In this document: positions 5,907 through 6,317 of the stretch, one piece after another
Layout of the letters: the number at the start of each line of letters is the position of its first letter
Position numbering within the stretch: position 1 is the first letter of the stretch
Source of the DNA: an uncultured Mycoplasmatota bacterium
Lineage (GTDB): Bacteria; Bacillota_I; Bacilli_A; RF39; UBA660
Assembly (NCBI GenBank): GCA_947572405.1
Contig: CANPBV010000078.1
Coordinates: 1-6,317 of the forward strand
Length of the DNA: 6,317 bases
Reading direction: 5' to 3'
Program-made: the position numbers and the translations under genes
Notes under the pieces: generated by a model
What the model was told of the DNA's origin: nothing
What the model saw: only the letters and a program-made list of their open reading frames with translations
Database searches by the model: none

Positions 5907-6317
5907 AAATTTTTATTACCTCTTTTAAATTAGTTTCATCATTTGTTTCGATTTTTTTAGTTGTAATTGTTTCGGCTCCAGCTTCATTATCATATTCGAT
6001 TGTAACATAAAAGTAATCCGCACTTTCTGAGGTAAAATTCAAAACAAAAGATTCTCCTGAAATTGTATCAATACTATATCCGCCCACATAAATTGTAACC
6101 GTTTGAACAACTGCTTCACCATCAGAGCCTACGAGCAAGACAGTACCTTCAAATTCATATGATAACGGAAGTGATAATGTATCGATTAAATATGAGAAAA
6201 CTGGAGCCCTTGAGAATAATGAAGGAACCATAAGAAACATAGAAATTAGAAAGCTAAAAAAAAGAGACCCCACCAAATTTTGTGTAAAAAGAATAAAGCA
6301 CTTCCAATCAGGCAAGA
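5899..6317 (-). CDS. partial membrane-anchored protein with a small beta-rich domain
   Basis: The reading frame is open to the right window edge, so the true start is probably outside. A TTG at 6315 and ATGs at 6240 and 6231 exist, but neither ATG has a Shine-Dalgarno sequence, and starting there would cut away most of the hydrophobic segment. The visible 138 codons begin with a strongly hydrophobic stretch (about residues 8-34, SLFFSFLISMFLMVPSLF as core) that should be a membrane helix. After a less hydrophobic linker, residues about 54-138 alternate polar and hydrophobic residues in short strands (TVLLVG, QTVTIYVGG, SFVLNFT, YFYVTIEYD, KEVIKIYV), resembling a small Ig- or carboxypeptidase-regulatory-like beta sandwich. 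I do not recognise a family. The stop overlaps the flavoprotein start by 8 bp, so it belongs to the same operon and may be its membrane partner or an effector. Confidence 0.6.
   Translation of the reverse strand, partial: LPDWKCFILFTQNLVGSLFFSFLISMFLMVPSLFSRAPVFSYLIDTLSLPLSYEFEGTVLLVGSDGEAVVQTVTIYVGGYSIDTISGESFVLNFTSESADYFYVTIEYDNEAGAETITTKKIETNDETNLKEVIKIYV

Overview
The window is an AT-rich stretch (by eye about one third G+C) with strong purine-rich Shine-Dalgarno sites and tightly packed genes. It fits a Gram-positive, Clostridia-like bacterium, and looks like part of an integrated element or genomic island rather than core chromosome. The taxonomic placement is inference from composition and protein flavour only.

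Left end (1-590): the degraded C-terminal part of a tyrosine recombinase is read rightwards and stops at 177. Next comes a 413-base stretch without a convincing gene. It holds three short direct repeats, a leftward hairpin-plus-U-tract terminator, and a 23-bp copy of the 3' end of a tRNA-Ala-like or tmRNA gene (304-326, minus strand). Only the half from the T-loop to CCA is kept, as expected for the att scar of an element inserted in such a gene. The polarity of the scar, with a terminator just beyond it, suggests that the inserted DNA lies to its right and so includes the operon described next. Short palindromes and a hairpin after the operon's last stop codon complete the region.

Right part (591-6317): one leftward operon of at least five genes, with junctions of 8 bp overlap, 3 bp gap, 26 bp overlap and 1 bp overlap. 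In transcription order they are: (1) a partial membrane-anchored protein with a small beta-rich domain; (2) a COG2509-like FAD-dependent oxidoreductase with an unusual cysteine cluster; (3) an HD-domain phosphohydrolase of the dGTPase/SAMHD1-like group; (4) a stand-alone amino-methyltransferase of the DNA N4C/N6A type; (5) a fusion of a guanylate-kinase-like domain, a dCTP-deaminase/dUTPase-like domain, a coiled coil and a C-terminal membrane anchor.

How they may work together: two genes belong to superfamilies that handle nucleotides (HD triphosphohydrolase; nucleoside-monophosphate kinase plus Dcd fold), one is a nucleic-acid methylase and one a redox flavoprotein, with membrane anchors in the first visible and last genes. 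The translational coupling argues for one functional unit. A phage-defence system acting on nucleotide pools, or a nucleotide/DNA modification pathway, are the two hypotheses I find plausible. I do not recognise the combination as a named system, and the promoter and any further upstream genes lie beyond the right edge.
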